This document shows, piece by piece, positions 23,432-31,040 of a stretch of DNA of 40,361 nucleotides. Location of the stretch: contig CALWZL010000015.1 of NCBI GenBank assembly GCA_944385995.1, positions 1 to 40,361 on the forward strand, read 5' to 3'. The stretch is from an uncultured Faecalibacterium sp. GTDB lineage: Bacteria > Bacillota > Clostridia > Oscillospirales > Ruminococcaceae. The notes under the pieces are model-generated. The model was not told where the DNA came from. It made no database searches and saw only the letters and a program-made list of their open reading frames with translations. Numbering within the stretch: position 1 is the stretch's first letter; each line of letters starts with the position of its first letter. The position numbers were made by a program, and so were the translations under genes.

Positions 23432-24448
23432 ATGATTATTTCAACCAAAAAAGGCACCCCCCAGGAAGAACTGGACAAGATTGTCGACAAGTTCGAGAAA
23501 CAGGGCCTGTCGGTGACCCTCATTACCGGCACCGACTACAACGTCTTTGGCCTGGTGGGCGACACCACCAAGCTGGACGAGCGGGACATCCTGGCCAATC
23601 CCTGGGTGGACAATGTCACCCGGGTGTCGGCCCCCTATAAGCGGGCCAACCGGCTGTTCCACCCGGCCGACTCGGTGATCGACTGCGGCGGCGTCAAGAT
23701 TGGCGGCCACGAGAAGATCGCCGTCATGGCCGGTCCCTGCAGCATCGAGAGCGAGGACCAGGCCAAGCGGATTGCAGCCAGCGTCAAGGCCGGCGGCGCC
23801 ACCCTGTTCCGCGGCGGCGCCTACAAGCCCCGCACCTCCCCCTACTCCTTCCAGGGCCTGGAGACCGAGGGCATTCTGGACATGGTCAAGGCCCGGGAAG
23901 CCACCGGCCTGCCCATTGTCTCCGAGCTGATGAGCGAGGACCGGATTCCCGAGTTTGAGGAGTATGTGGACGTGGTCCAGATCGGCGCCCGGAACATGCA
24001 AAATTTCCAGCTGCTGAAGGCGGTGGGCAAGATGCACAAGCCGGTCCTGCTCAAGCGGGGCCTGTGCAACACCATCGAGGAGTGGATCATGAGCGCCGAG
24101 TACATCATGGCCGGCGGCAATGAGAACGTGATTCTCTGCGAGCGGGGCATCCGCACCTTTGAGAAGTACACCCGGAACACCCTGGACCTGTCGGCGGTGC
24201 CCATCATCCACGAAAAGACCCACCTGCCCGTGGTGGTGGACCCCAGCCACGCCACCGGCAAGGCCAATCTGGTGGAACCCATGATGATCGCGGCGGTGGC
24301 CGCCGGCGCCGACGGCCTGGAGGTGGAGGTCCACTATGACCCCCGCCACGCCTGGAGCGACGGCGCCCAGTGCCTGACCCCCGACGCCTTTGCACAGGCC
24401 ATGGCCAAGTGCCGCCAGGTGGCCTGGGCCATCGGCCGGGACATGTAA
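23432..24448 (+). CDS. aroF: 3-deoxy-7-phosphoheptulonate (DAHP) synthase, type I-beta
   Basis: This 338-residue enzyme condenses PEP and erythrose 4-phosphate, the first step of the shikimate route. An N-terminal ferredoxin-like regulatory domain (residues 1-70, starting MIISTKKGTPQEELDKIVD) precedes the barrel. The barrel shows GPCSIES, the substrate motif GGAYKPRTSPYSFQG, LLKRG and the metal-site DPSHATGK. The N-terminal domain often mediates feedback in this class. AAAGGA gives the ribosome site. It follows a 116-base gap after the aroE/K fusion with no clear promoter, and is three bases before aroA. Confidence 0.96.
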   Translation: MIISTKKGTPQEELDKIVDKFEKQGLSVTLITGTDYNVFGLVGDTTKLDERDILANPWVDNVTRVSAPYKRANRLFHPADSVIDCGGVKIGGHEKIAVMAGPCSIESEDQAKRIAASVKAGGATLFRGGAYKPRTSPYSFQGLETEGILDMVKAREATGLPIVSELMSEDRIPEFEEYVDVVQIGARNMQNFQLLKAVGKMHKPVLLKRGLCNTIEEWIMSAEYIMAGGNENVILCERGIRTFEKYTRNTLDLSAVPIIHEKTHLPVVVDPSHATGKANLVEPMMIAAVAAGADGLEVEVHYDPRHAWSDGAQCLTPDAFAQAMAKCRQVAWAIGRDM

Positions 24449-24451
24449 GGG

Positions 24452-25723
24452 ATGCGGGCGGCGATCAGGCCGGGGTCTGCCCCGGCCGGTATCCTGACCG
24501 CGCCTCCCAGCAAGAGCATGGCCCACCGGGCGGTGCTCTGTGCGGCCCTGGCCGAAGGGACTTCCCGCCTGACCCATCTGGCCCACAGCCAGGATATCGA
24601 CGCCACCCTGGGGGCGGCCGCAGCCTTTGGGGCGGCGGTCAGGATGGAGGACGGCGGGGCGGCGATCACCGGCGTGGGGATTCCCCGCCCGGCGTCCGGC
24701 CCGGTGGACTGCTGCGAGAGCGGCAGCACCCTCCGCTTTTTGATTCCGCTGGCGGCTCTGTCCGGGGCGCCGGTGACCTTCACCGGCCGCGGACGGCTGA
24801 TGCAGCGGCCCCAGAGCGTCTACCAGGAACTGTTTGCCCGACAGGGCCTCCGGTTTGAACAGGCCGGGGACAGCCTGACGGTGGCCGGGCCGCTGGGTTC
24901 GGGGGAACTGGAGCTGGCAGGAGATGTCTCCAGCCAGTTTGTCAGCGGACTTCTGTTTGCGCTGCCCCTGCTGGAGGGAGACAGTACCCTCCGGCTCCGC
25001 CCGCCGGTGGAGAGCCGCAGCTACATCCAGATGACCCGGGCCGCCCAGGCGGCTTTCGGGGTGGAGAGCCGCTGGCTGGATGAACATACCCTTTTGGTGC
25101 CGGGCGGCCAGCGCTATACCGCCCGGGATGCCGCCATTGAGGGGGACTGGAGCCAGGCCGCCTTCCCGGCGGTGCTGGGGGCTTTGGCCGGGGATGTCAC
25201 CGTCACCGGCCTGGACCCCGACACCCTCCAGGGGGACGCGGTGATTCTCCAGATTCTGCGCCGGTGCGGCGCAGAGATTCACCCGGCGGCGGACGGCGTC
25301 CGCTTTGTCAAAAGTCCCCTGCACGGGGTGGAGATCGATCTGGCCGACTGCCCCGACCTGGGCCCGGTCCTGATGGCCATGGGCCTGCTGTGCCGGGGAA
25401 AGACCGTCATCCGCAACGCCGGACGCCTCCGCCTCAAGGAGAGCGACCGGATTGCGGCCATGGAGCAGGAACTGCGGAAGCTGGGCGGAAACATCGAGAG
25501 CGAGGGGGGCACCATCACCATCCGGGAGAGTGTCCTCCATCCCCCGGCAGAGCCGCTTTGCGGCCACAATGACCACCGGGTGGTCATGAGCCTGACGGTG
25601 CTGGCCGCCGCGGCGGGCCTGCCCGCCGTCATCGAGGGGGCTGAGGCCGTCCGCAAGAGCTGGCCCGATTTCTTTGCCGGGATGCGGCAGCTGGGCCTGG
25701 AGGTGGAAGAAGATGCTGGATAA
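24452..25723 (+). CDS. aroA: 3-phosphoshikimate 1-carboxyvinyltransferase (EPSP synthase)
   Basis: This 423-residue enzyme joins shikimate 3-phosphate and PEP. It has PPSKSMAHRAVL near residue 18, ESGSTLRFL near 90, where many class-I enzymes have NAGTAMR, and LKESDRIAAM plus HNDHRVVMS near the end. The altered residues in the PEP loop (Ser for Thr97 and Phe for Pro101 by E. coli numbering, my alignment) bear on inhibitor sensitivity but this is inference. The start is three bases after aroF, and tyrA overlaps the end by 11 bases. Confidence 0.94.
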   Translation: MRAAIRPGSAPAGILTAPPSKSMAHRAVLCAALAEGTSRLTHLAHSQDIDATLGAAAAFGAAVRMEDGGAAITGVGIPRPASGPVDCCESGSTLRFLIPLAALSGAPVTFTGRGRLMQRPQSVYQELFARQGLRFEQAGDSLTVAGPLGSGELELAGDVSSQFVSGLLFALPLLEGDSTLRLRPPVESRSYIQMTRAAQAAFGVESRWLDEHTLLVPGGQRYTARDAAIEGDWSQAAFPAVLGALAGDVTVTGLDPDTLQGDAVILQILRRCGAEIHPAADGVRFVKSPLHGVEIDLADCPDLGPVLMAMGLLCRGKTVIRNAGRLRLKESDRIAAMEQELRKLGGNIESEGGTITIRESVLHPPAEPLCGHNDHRVVMSLTVLAAAAGLPAVIEGAEAVRKSWPDFFAGMRQLGLEVEEDAG

Positions 25724-26576
25724 ATCGAAGCGTTACCTGATTGTGGGTCTGGGGCTGCTGGGCGGCAAATATGCCCTGGAGCTGACCCGGGCCGGATTTG
25801 TGGTGGACGGCATCAACCGCAGCGAAAAGCACCTGCAATATGCCATCGACCACGGCTACATCCGCAGCGGCAAGACCCGCGATTTCGAGGACCTGGTGGC
25901 GGGGGCCGACCACATCATTTTCGGCCTCTATCCCACCACCCTGCTGGAGTGGTTCAAGACCTACGGGCATCTCATCAAGCCCGGCTGCATCTTCACCGAT
26001 GTGTCGGGGGTCAAGACGGGGCTGGTGGAGCCCATCCAGGAGATGTGCCCGGCGGGGGTGGAGTTCATCGCCAGCCATCCCATGGCGGGCCGGGAGACCT
26101 CCAGCGTCGAGCACGCCGCCGAGGTGAATTTTGCCCCGGCCAACTTCATCATCACCCCCACCGACAAAAACACCGCCAGGGCCATTGTCTGGGTCACCGA
26201 GCTGGCCGAAGTGCTGGGCTTTGAGCACATTTCCACCCTGACGGTGGAGGAGCACGACCGGATGATCGGCTATCTGAGCCAGCTGTGCCATGCCATTGCG
26301 GTCAGCCTGATGTGCGCCAATGACAACACCGCCCTGTGCGAGTATACAGGAGATTCGTTCCGGGACCTGACCCGGATTGCCAAGATCAACGAGACCATGT
26401 GGTCCGAGCTGTTTTTGTGGAACAAGGACAATCTGATCGCAGAGATCGACCAATTTGATGCGGCGCTGGGGCAGCTGCGGGCTGCGCTGGCAGCGGGAGA
26501 CCGGGCAGGTCTGGAAGAGATGTTCCGGCTGTCCACCCGGCGCCGGACCATGTTTGACAAAAAGACACCCGACTAA
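25713..26576 (+). CDS. tyrA: prephenate dehydrogenase
   Basis: The protein is 287 residues from ATG 25713, preceded by GGTGGAAGA; it overlaps aroA by 11 bases. It turns prephenate into 4-hydroxyphenylpyruvate with NAD(P). The Rossmann motif VGLGLLGGKYAL is at residues 11-22, and the catalytic histidine lies in SHPMAGRE near residue 126. It has no ACT domain, unlike many Firmicute TyrA proteins, so tyrosine feedback would have to occur elsewhere, for instance at the DAHP synthase. With PheA it forms the two branches from prephenate. Confidence 0.93.
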   Translation: MLDKSKRYLIVGLGLLGGKYALELTRAGFVVDGINRSEKHLQYAIDHGYIRSGKTRDFEDLVAGADHIIFGLYPTTLLEWFKTYGHLIKPGCIFTDVSGVKTGLVEPIQEMCPAGVEFIASHPMAGRETSSVEHAAEVNFAPANFIITPTDKNTARAIVWVTELAEVLGFEHISTLTVEEHDRMIGYLSQLCHAIAVSLMCANDNTALCEYTGDSFRDLTRIAKINETMWSELFLWNKDNLIAEIDQFDAALGQLRAALAAGDRAGLEEMFRLSTRRRTMFDKKTPD

Positions 26577-26598
26577 GGCTGAAAAGGAGGGTCCGTCC

Positions 26599-27558
26599 GT
26601 GGCCAGACAGGAAAAGCAAAAGCACAAGCTGCTCGCCCTGGCGCGCATTTTTGAGCTGGAGACCGACGAAAAACATCGCCTGACGGTGCCGCAGCTGGCA
26701 CAGATGCTGATTGCCCAGGGCATTCCCTGCGAGCGCAAGAGCATCTATGCCGACATCGATGCACTGCGGGAGATGGGCTATGACATTGTGCTGCAGCGGG
26801 GCCGGGGCGGCGGCTATTGGCTGGCCCACCGCACCTTTGAGCTGGCCGAGCTCAAGCTGCTGGTGGATGCAGTCCAGAGCTGCCGGTTCATCCCGCAGGA
26901 AAAGACCGACGCCCTGATCGGCAAGCTGGAACAGCTGGCATCCCACCATGAGGCGGCCCAGCTCCAGCGTCAGGTCTACGTGGCGGGGCGGCCCCGGAGC
27001 CAGAATGCCCAGGTGCTCTACACCATCGATGCTTTGCACCAGGCCATCAACACCGGGCGGCAGGTATCGTTTCACTATGCCAACGGCAAAGACCACACCG
27101 TCAGTCCCTGGCAGCTGGCCTGGGACGGCGGGAGCTACTATCTGATTGCCTACCAGGACTACAGCCAGCCGGCGGGAATCCGGCACTACCGTGTGGACCG
27201 GATGAGCCGGGTCAAGGTCCTGAAAGATCAGCCCTGCTGCGGCAGGGAGCTCTACAACCAGTTCAGCCTGCCGGCCTATCTGAAAAAACATTTCAACATG
27301 TACGGCGGGCCGGAGTACCGTGTCACCCTCCGGTGCGCCCCCGATCTTCGGGAAAACATGATCGACCGGTTTGGACGGGATGTGATCCTGATCGACGAAG
27401 CGGACGGATGGTTCCACTTCACGGCGCCGGTCTGTGTCAGCGGGCCGTTCCTGGGCTGGATCTGCGGCTTTGAGGGCAAGGTCACCGTCCTGGCCCCCGC
27501 CGAAGTCCGCGCCCGCCTCGCCTCCCTCGGCCACACCCTCACCGCCTCCTACTTCTGA
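26599..27558 (+). CDS. WYL-domain transcriptional regulator
   Basis: The protein is 319 residues from GTG 26599, chosen because AAGGAGG at 26584-26590 is eight bases upstream; no ATG fits. An N-terminal winged helix (about 5-75) includes CERKSIYADIDALREMGYD, then a GRGGGYWLAHR strand pair. A WYL domain follows (about 140-225, with NTGRQVSFHYANG and YLIAYQD, HYRVDRM) and a C-terminal WCX-type extension to the end. WYL domains bind small ligands or nucleic acid. It is 22 bases after tyrA and ends the operon, so it may sense an aromatic product; this is inferred from position only. Confidence 0.87.
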   Translation: MARQEKQKHKLLALARIFELETDEKHRLTVPQLAQMLIAQGIPCERKSIYADIDALREMGYDIVLQRGRGGGYWLAHRTFELAELKLLVDAVQSCRFIPQEKTDALIGKLEQLASHHEAAQLQRQVYVAGRPRSQNAQVLYTIDALHQAINTGRQVSFHYANGKDHTVSPWQLAWDGGSYYLIAYQDYSQPAGIRHYRVDRMSRVKVLKDQPCCGRELYNQFSLPAYLKKHFNMYGGPEYRVTLRCAPDLRENMIDRFGRDVILIDEADGWFHFTAPVCVSGPFLGWICGFEGKVTVLAPAEVRARLASLGHTLTASYF

Positions 27559-27721
27559 CGGGTTTGATGGGTGCCGGGCAGCTGCTCCCACTTGGGTTGC
27601 GGCCCGCGGGCGGCAAAGCCCTGCATCTTGGTCGGCGTCTGGGCTGCGCCCGGGTGGGATGCAACGTTTGCGGAGCCTGATTTCCCATGCCCCCGCAAAG
27701 GCCGCTGATGCCTGTATAAGC

Positions 27722-27757
27722 AAAAATCCTCGCTCCTGCTGGGGCGGGGATTTTTTG
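27722..27757 (+). terminator. terminator after the WYL regulator
   Basis: AAAATCCTCGCTCC-tgct-GGGGCGGGGATTTTTT, a stem with two G-T or mismatched steps and a six-T tail. The 160 bases between the regulator and this hairpin show no gene. Confidence 0.82.
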
Positions 27758-27780
27758 ATTCCCTCCGGCCCTGCGGGCCG

Positions 27781-27840
27781 CCTCTCTCAGAGAGAGGCTT
27801 TGGGTCCCGGAGACCCAAAAAGGCCCCCTCTTTGAGGGGG
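27781..27840. repeat. triple-hairpin intergenic palindromic repeat
   Basis: Three hairpins in a row: CCTCTCTCAGAGAGAGG (27781-27797), TTTGGGTC-ccgga-GACCCAAA (27799-27819) and CCCCCTC-ttt-GAGGGGG (27824-27840). The last is like the C-run/G-run stem in the argC-argJ gap. The arrangement resembles dispersed palindromic elements of gut Firmicutes. Confidence 0.6.
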
Positions 27841-27856
27841 CTGTGGGAGTCAGCAG

Positions 27857-27884
27857 AAAACCCCAGCGCCTGCCGGGCTTTTTT
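27857..27884. terminator. possible terminator of the tail-like pair
   Basis: AAAACCCC and GGGCTTTTTT flank a GC-rich loop. On the minus strand the run GGGGTTTT follows a GC-rich stem. Pairing is imperfect, so this is a weak call. Confidence 0.35.
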
Positions 27885-27927
27885 ACAGTCCGAAAAGGTG
27901 CCGGGGTTCCGAGGGAGCGTTTTAGTT

Positions 27928-29184
27928 TTACTGGAAAGCGCCGGTCACCCGGTCGATGTAACCGCCGGTGCCCGACGTGCCGCGGGCGGCCCGGATGCGG
28001 AAATTGAAAGCCGGGTCTTTGGCGGCGGAGGCGTTGGAAAATGCGATGTTTTGGCCTTCCCGGACCTCGGCGGTGGCGTCCTGCCAGACCGGCTGGTCGT
28101 CCAGGGCGTTGTTGGTGACTTCCACCGTGAAGTCGGCGTCGGCGGGAATGACGCCGCCCACCGTGAGGGTGGCCACCGTAATGGGATCGGAGGCCACCAG
28201 GGGCTGGGTGAGGGTCAGGCTGGCCGAGGTGACGGCCTTGGTGAAGGTCATGGAGAGGCTGGAAGAAGCAAAGCCGTCGTTGGCGGTCACCTGGAGGGTG
28301 TGGTCCCCGTTGGCCAGCTGGAGAAAGGCGGGGGCGTCGTTCAGCGCTGCAAAATGCTGTGCGGCGCCCGAGGCCGCCGTCAGGGTGCGGGTGACCTGGT
28401 CGTCCAGCTGTTCGGTGAGAGAAAGGAGGCTGCCCTCGGGATCGGTGGCGGTGTATTCCAGCAGGAACGGGGTGTTGCGGATGCCCAGGCTGGCGCCGTT
28501 GGTGCCGCTGGGACTGGTGATGCTGGGTGCGGTGTTGGGCCGGAGATTGCCGCCGTCGTCCACCAGCATGGTGGAAGGCAGAATCAGAGCGGGCCGGACG
28601 CCGTTGGTGACATCGGAATCCCGATAGGTACAGTCGCCGTTGGTGCTCACCACCACCCAGACGCTGTTTGCTGCCTGGGTGTAGGGGGAGCGGGTCCAGT
28701 ACCAGGTGGGAGAGCCGTTCAGAGAGGCAATGCGGCGGTCGTCGGCGGTCTCGAAGTCCTGGAAGTAAGCCAGACAGGCGCCGTCGGCCGGCATGCCGGG
28801 CTTGTCCGCCGCGGTCCAGCCCATCTCATAGCCGGAAGTGAGGAACAGACGGGTTTCCAGGCCCTGCCTGCCGCTGTGGACGGTGCTGCCCTCCGCGTAG
28901 GGAATGCGGACGGTTTTGATGAGGGGCTGAATATCGCTGTCGATGAGGGGCAGAAAGGTTTCGTTCAGCCAGGTGTGGATGCTGGAAGCGGCGTACTGGC
29001 TGGTTCCGCCCCACAGAAGTTTGGAGTGGATGTTTTTCATCATCAGCCAGGTGCCCTCACAGCTGGCGTCATAGAGGCCGGAGTCGGGGTTGCCGTGGTG
29101 GAGGATGATGAACTCCTGTGCAGTGCCGTTGACGTTCAAAGAGACGGTGCTGCCCACAGGCAGGGCAGAAAGAATGGTTGCCAT
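27928..29184 (-). CDS. DUF6273-domain tail-like protein with Ig-like C-terminus
   Basis: The 418-residue protein has no signal peptide. Residues about 5-212 fit a DUF6273 domain: LMMKNIHSKLLWGG (47-60), SSIHTWLNETFLP (67-79), WYWTRSPY (161-168) and GVRPALILP (195-203). This fold is common in phage tail-tip or receptor-binding proteins and resembles the C-type-lectin-like fold. Residues about 217-418 are Thr/Ser/Ala-rich with two beta-sandwich-like repeats (ITSPSG, YTATDPEGS, LTLTQPLVASDPITVATL). AAAGGGGG precedes the ATG. It lies 17 bases downstream of the tail-fibre-like gene in one transcript. Role in adhesion or receptor binding is inferred. Confidence 0.7.
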   Translation of the reverse strand: MATILSALPVGSTVSLNVNGTAQEFIILHHGNPDSGLYDASCEGTWLMMKNIHSKLLWGGTSQYAASSIHTWLNETFLPLIDSDIQPLIKTVRIPYAEGSTVHSGRQGLETRLFLTSGYEMGWTAADKPGMPADGACLAYFQDFETADDRRIASLNGSPTWYWTRSPYTQAANSVWVVVSTNGDCTYRDSDVTNGVRPALILPSTMLVDDGGNLRPNTAPSITSPSGTNGASLGIRNTPFLLEYTATDPEGSLLSLTEQLDDQVTRTLTAASGAAQHFAALNDAPAFLQLANGDHTLQVTANDGFASSSLSMTFTKAVTSASLTLTQPLVASDPITVATLTVGGVIPADADFTVEVTNNALDDQPVWQDATAEVREGQNIAFSNASAAKDPAFNFRIRAARGTSGTGGYIDRVTGAFQ

Positions 29185-29201
29185 GGCGCAGAATCCCCCT
29201 T

Positions 29202-30395
29202 TCAGAATTCGATGCGGGCCGCCTCAGCATTCCAGATGCCGGTGACGGTCAGGTTGTCCAGGGCGGCCAGATCCGCTTGAAAAGGATGTGCGGTCACCGA
29301 GGTGTCGTATTTGTGTTCCAAAATCTCCACCCGCTGGGCCAGAGCCTCCAGGGCCGAGGCCTGGGCCGCGTCCAGGGTGGCGCGGGCGTTCTGGCGGTCC
29401 TGATCGGTCCAGGCGGCGCTCTCCCACAGGGTGGTCAGGGCCAGCTTGACGGCCAGGGGCACCAGGGCGGGAGTCAGAGGGGACCAGCCCGACTGCATCG
29501 AAAACAGCTGATCGGTGGAGGCGGGCGCCAGCCGGAGTTCCCCGTCCACGGTGAGGGCCAGGCCGTAGCCGGTGGCCAGTTTGACCGGGCCGGCCTGGTG
29601 GGCGGTGGGCAGGTCGGTGCGGCGGACAAAGGTGGTCAGGTCGGATTCCGGCACCGTCTCGGTGGTGACGGCGCCCGTCTCACTGTCCACCGACTGGACG
29701 CGGACCAGGCACCCCGCCGCCGGTGCGTCCGGCAGGGGCAGGGCGCCCACATCCTGGGCATCCAGCTGGACCCGGCCGCCCATGCTGTTGACGCTGATGA
29801 CCGGGCCTTCGGTGGGGGCGACGGCTTCGGCCCGCTGGGCGGCCGCTTCCGCCCGCTGGGCGCTGGCCTGGGCGGCGTCAGCCTGTGCGCCGGCGGACGA
29901 CACCGAGGCCGCCGCCTCCCCTGCCGCGGCGCCGGCTTCCTGGGCGCTCTGGGCCGCGGCGTCCGAAAAGTGTTCGGCATCCACGGCAGAGGCCAGGACC
30001 TGGGCGACAAACTGTTCGTACAGGGAGGAAGAAGGCGGCTGGGCGGTGCCGTCCACCGGGAGGATCTCGCAGGTGTCATAGCTGCCGGGCTGGGTGTAGG
30101 CGGTGTAGCCGCCGCCGTCGGTGGCGGTCAGCATCCACCGGCCCGACGGCGCGGCGGTCAGACGGCGGTCCACCGCAATCCGGCCTTCCGGGTCCAGCAG
30201 CAGGGGCTCCGGCAAGGTGCCGTCCGCCTGTTCGATGTGGAGAGAAACGCTTTTGCCGGCCCATTCGGCGGGCAGGGTGAAGGCCAGGGTGTCGACGCCC
30301 TGGGCGTGCTGGCTGCCCAGATGAAGCTGGGCCGGGTGTGGGATGAAATCGGTACAGCCCGAGAGCTGCCGGGCCGTGATCTCAATGTGCATCAT
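29202..30395 (-). CDS. phage tail-fibre/baseplate-like protein with Ala-rich coil
   Basis: The protein is 397 residues from the ATG at 30395 (a second ATG follows at once at 30392), with AGGAAGGA upstream. An N-terminal beta domain (1-130) has a baseplate-upper-protein look, with LPAEWAGKSVSLHIEQADG and WMLTATDGGGYTAY. Residues about 140-200 are an alanine- and glutamine-rich coil (AAAQSAQEAGAAAGEAAAS, QRAEAAAQRAEA). A beta-rich region follows, and a short coiled stretch (LDAAQASALEALAQRVEILE) comes before the C-terminal tip. No capsid, tail or lysis gene is nearby. It could be a prophage remnant or a domesticated tail fibre. Confidence 0.6.
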   Translation of the reverse strand: MMHIEITARQLSGCTDFIPHPAQLHLGSQHAQGVDTLAFTLPAEWAGKSVSLHIEQADGTLPEPLLLDPEGRIAVDRRLTAAPSGRWMLTATDGGGYTAYTQPGSYDTCEILPVDGTAQPPSSSLYEQFVAQVLASAVDAEHFSDAAAQSAQEAGAAAGEAAASVSSAGAQADAAQASAQRAEAAAQRAEAVAPTEGPVISVNSMGGRVQLDAQDVGALPLPDAPAAGCLVRVQSVDSETGAVTTETVPESDLTTFVRRTDLPTAHQAGPVKLATGYGLALTVDGELRLAPASTDQLFSMQSGWSPLTPALVPLAVKLALTTLWESAAWTDQDRQNARATLDAAQASALEALAQRVEILEHKYDTSVTAHPFQADLAALDNLTVTGIWNAEAARIEF

Positions 30396-30790
30396 GTTGG
30401 GTGTAATCCTTCCTTTCCCGGGGCGCGCCGGGCGCCCCGCTTGGTGGGTGTTTCCGAAATGAGCCGGCCGGTGTTTCGGAGGGCGGAAAAGGGGCCGGCC
30501 CCTGCCGGGCTGACCCCATTGTAATGGGCCTGACCGGGGCGGGACAGGGTGTCCTTTTGGCGGACAAAAGCTGCGGGAAAAAGTGAAATTTTGTCCCTGC
30601 GCCGGGCCCCGAAGTGGGAAAAATTGCATGCAAACGGAAAAATAAATGTTAAATTTCTGTTACAGTATTGCGGGGGCATTTCGATCGAAAATCGGAGGAT
30701 GGAGACGGAAAAACCAAAGTTGTGAGAAAAAGATTGTACAACTTGCACGAAAAAGAACGACAAAAATATAACAAATCCACATCCAGCCAT
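30396..30790. other. non-coding stretch upstream of the tail-like genes
   Basis: The first 150 bases are GC-rich with a CCCATTGTAATGGG hairpin near 30518-30531; the rest turns AT-rich from about 30590. No gene with a ribosome site is seen on either strand. A minus-strand promoter for the tail-like genes must lie here, but no good -35/-10 pair was found. Confidence 0.5.
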
Positions 30791-30819
30791 TTGACAAATC
30801 GGCGCTGGTCTGCTAAGAT
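30791..30819 (+). promoter_or_regulatory. strong promoter of the G5/3D gene
   Basis: TTGACA (30791-30796), 17 bases, then TAAGAT (30814-30819), a near-consensus housekeeping promoter. Confidence 0.88.
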
Positions 30820-30835
30820 AGGACAGCTGTTGTGA

Positions 30836-30965
30836 TGCGTCCAACGCACGATGCAGCGAATAAAACAGACCGACCAAGAAGTTAAGCGCCGTCCTTTTGG
30901 AGGCGGCGCCCGGCGGCGGACCGGGAGATCAAACCGGCCAACGGCGGGCGGAGGAAGCAGCCCGC
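30836..30965 (+). promoter_or_regulatory. structured 5' leader of the G5/3D gene
   Basis: Hairpins TGCGT-cca-ACGCA (30836-30848), GCGCCG...CGGCGC (30886-30909), CCCGG...CCGGG (30909-30925) and GCGGGC...GCCCGC (30944-30965) follow the promoter. The leader is about 215 bases to the chosen start. Some cell-wall hydrolase genes are under a c-di-AMP riboswitch, but its conserved core is not visible here, so the leader is unassigned. Confidence 0.5.
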
Positions 30966-31040
30966 AAACAAAGCCAAACTGTAAAAAGAGAGGAGTTGTT
31001 TCGTATCACTTCCGAATGTAAGCATGATGAAAAGAGACGA

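Noticed and set aside
27928-29184. Diversity-generating retroelement target
   Set aside because: The lectin-like domain is N-terminal rather than at the end, and no reverse transcriptase or template repeat is seen.
27832-30524. Plus-strand open frames antisense to the tail-like genes
   Set aside because: They are glycine-rich with no domain and no ribosome site, while the minus-strand frames show recognisable domains.
30836-30990. c-di-AMP (ydaO-type) riboswitch before the G5/3D gene
   Set aside because: Gene type fits, but the conserved core stretches of that riboswitch could not be found.
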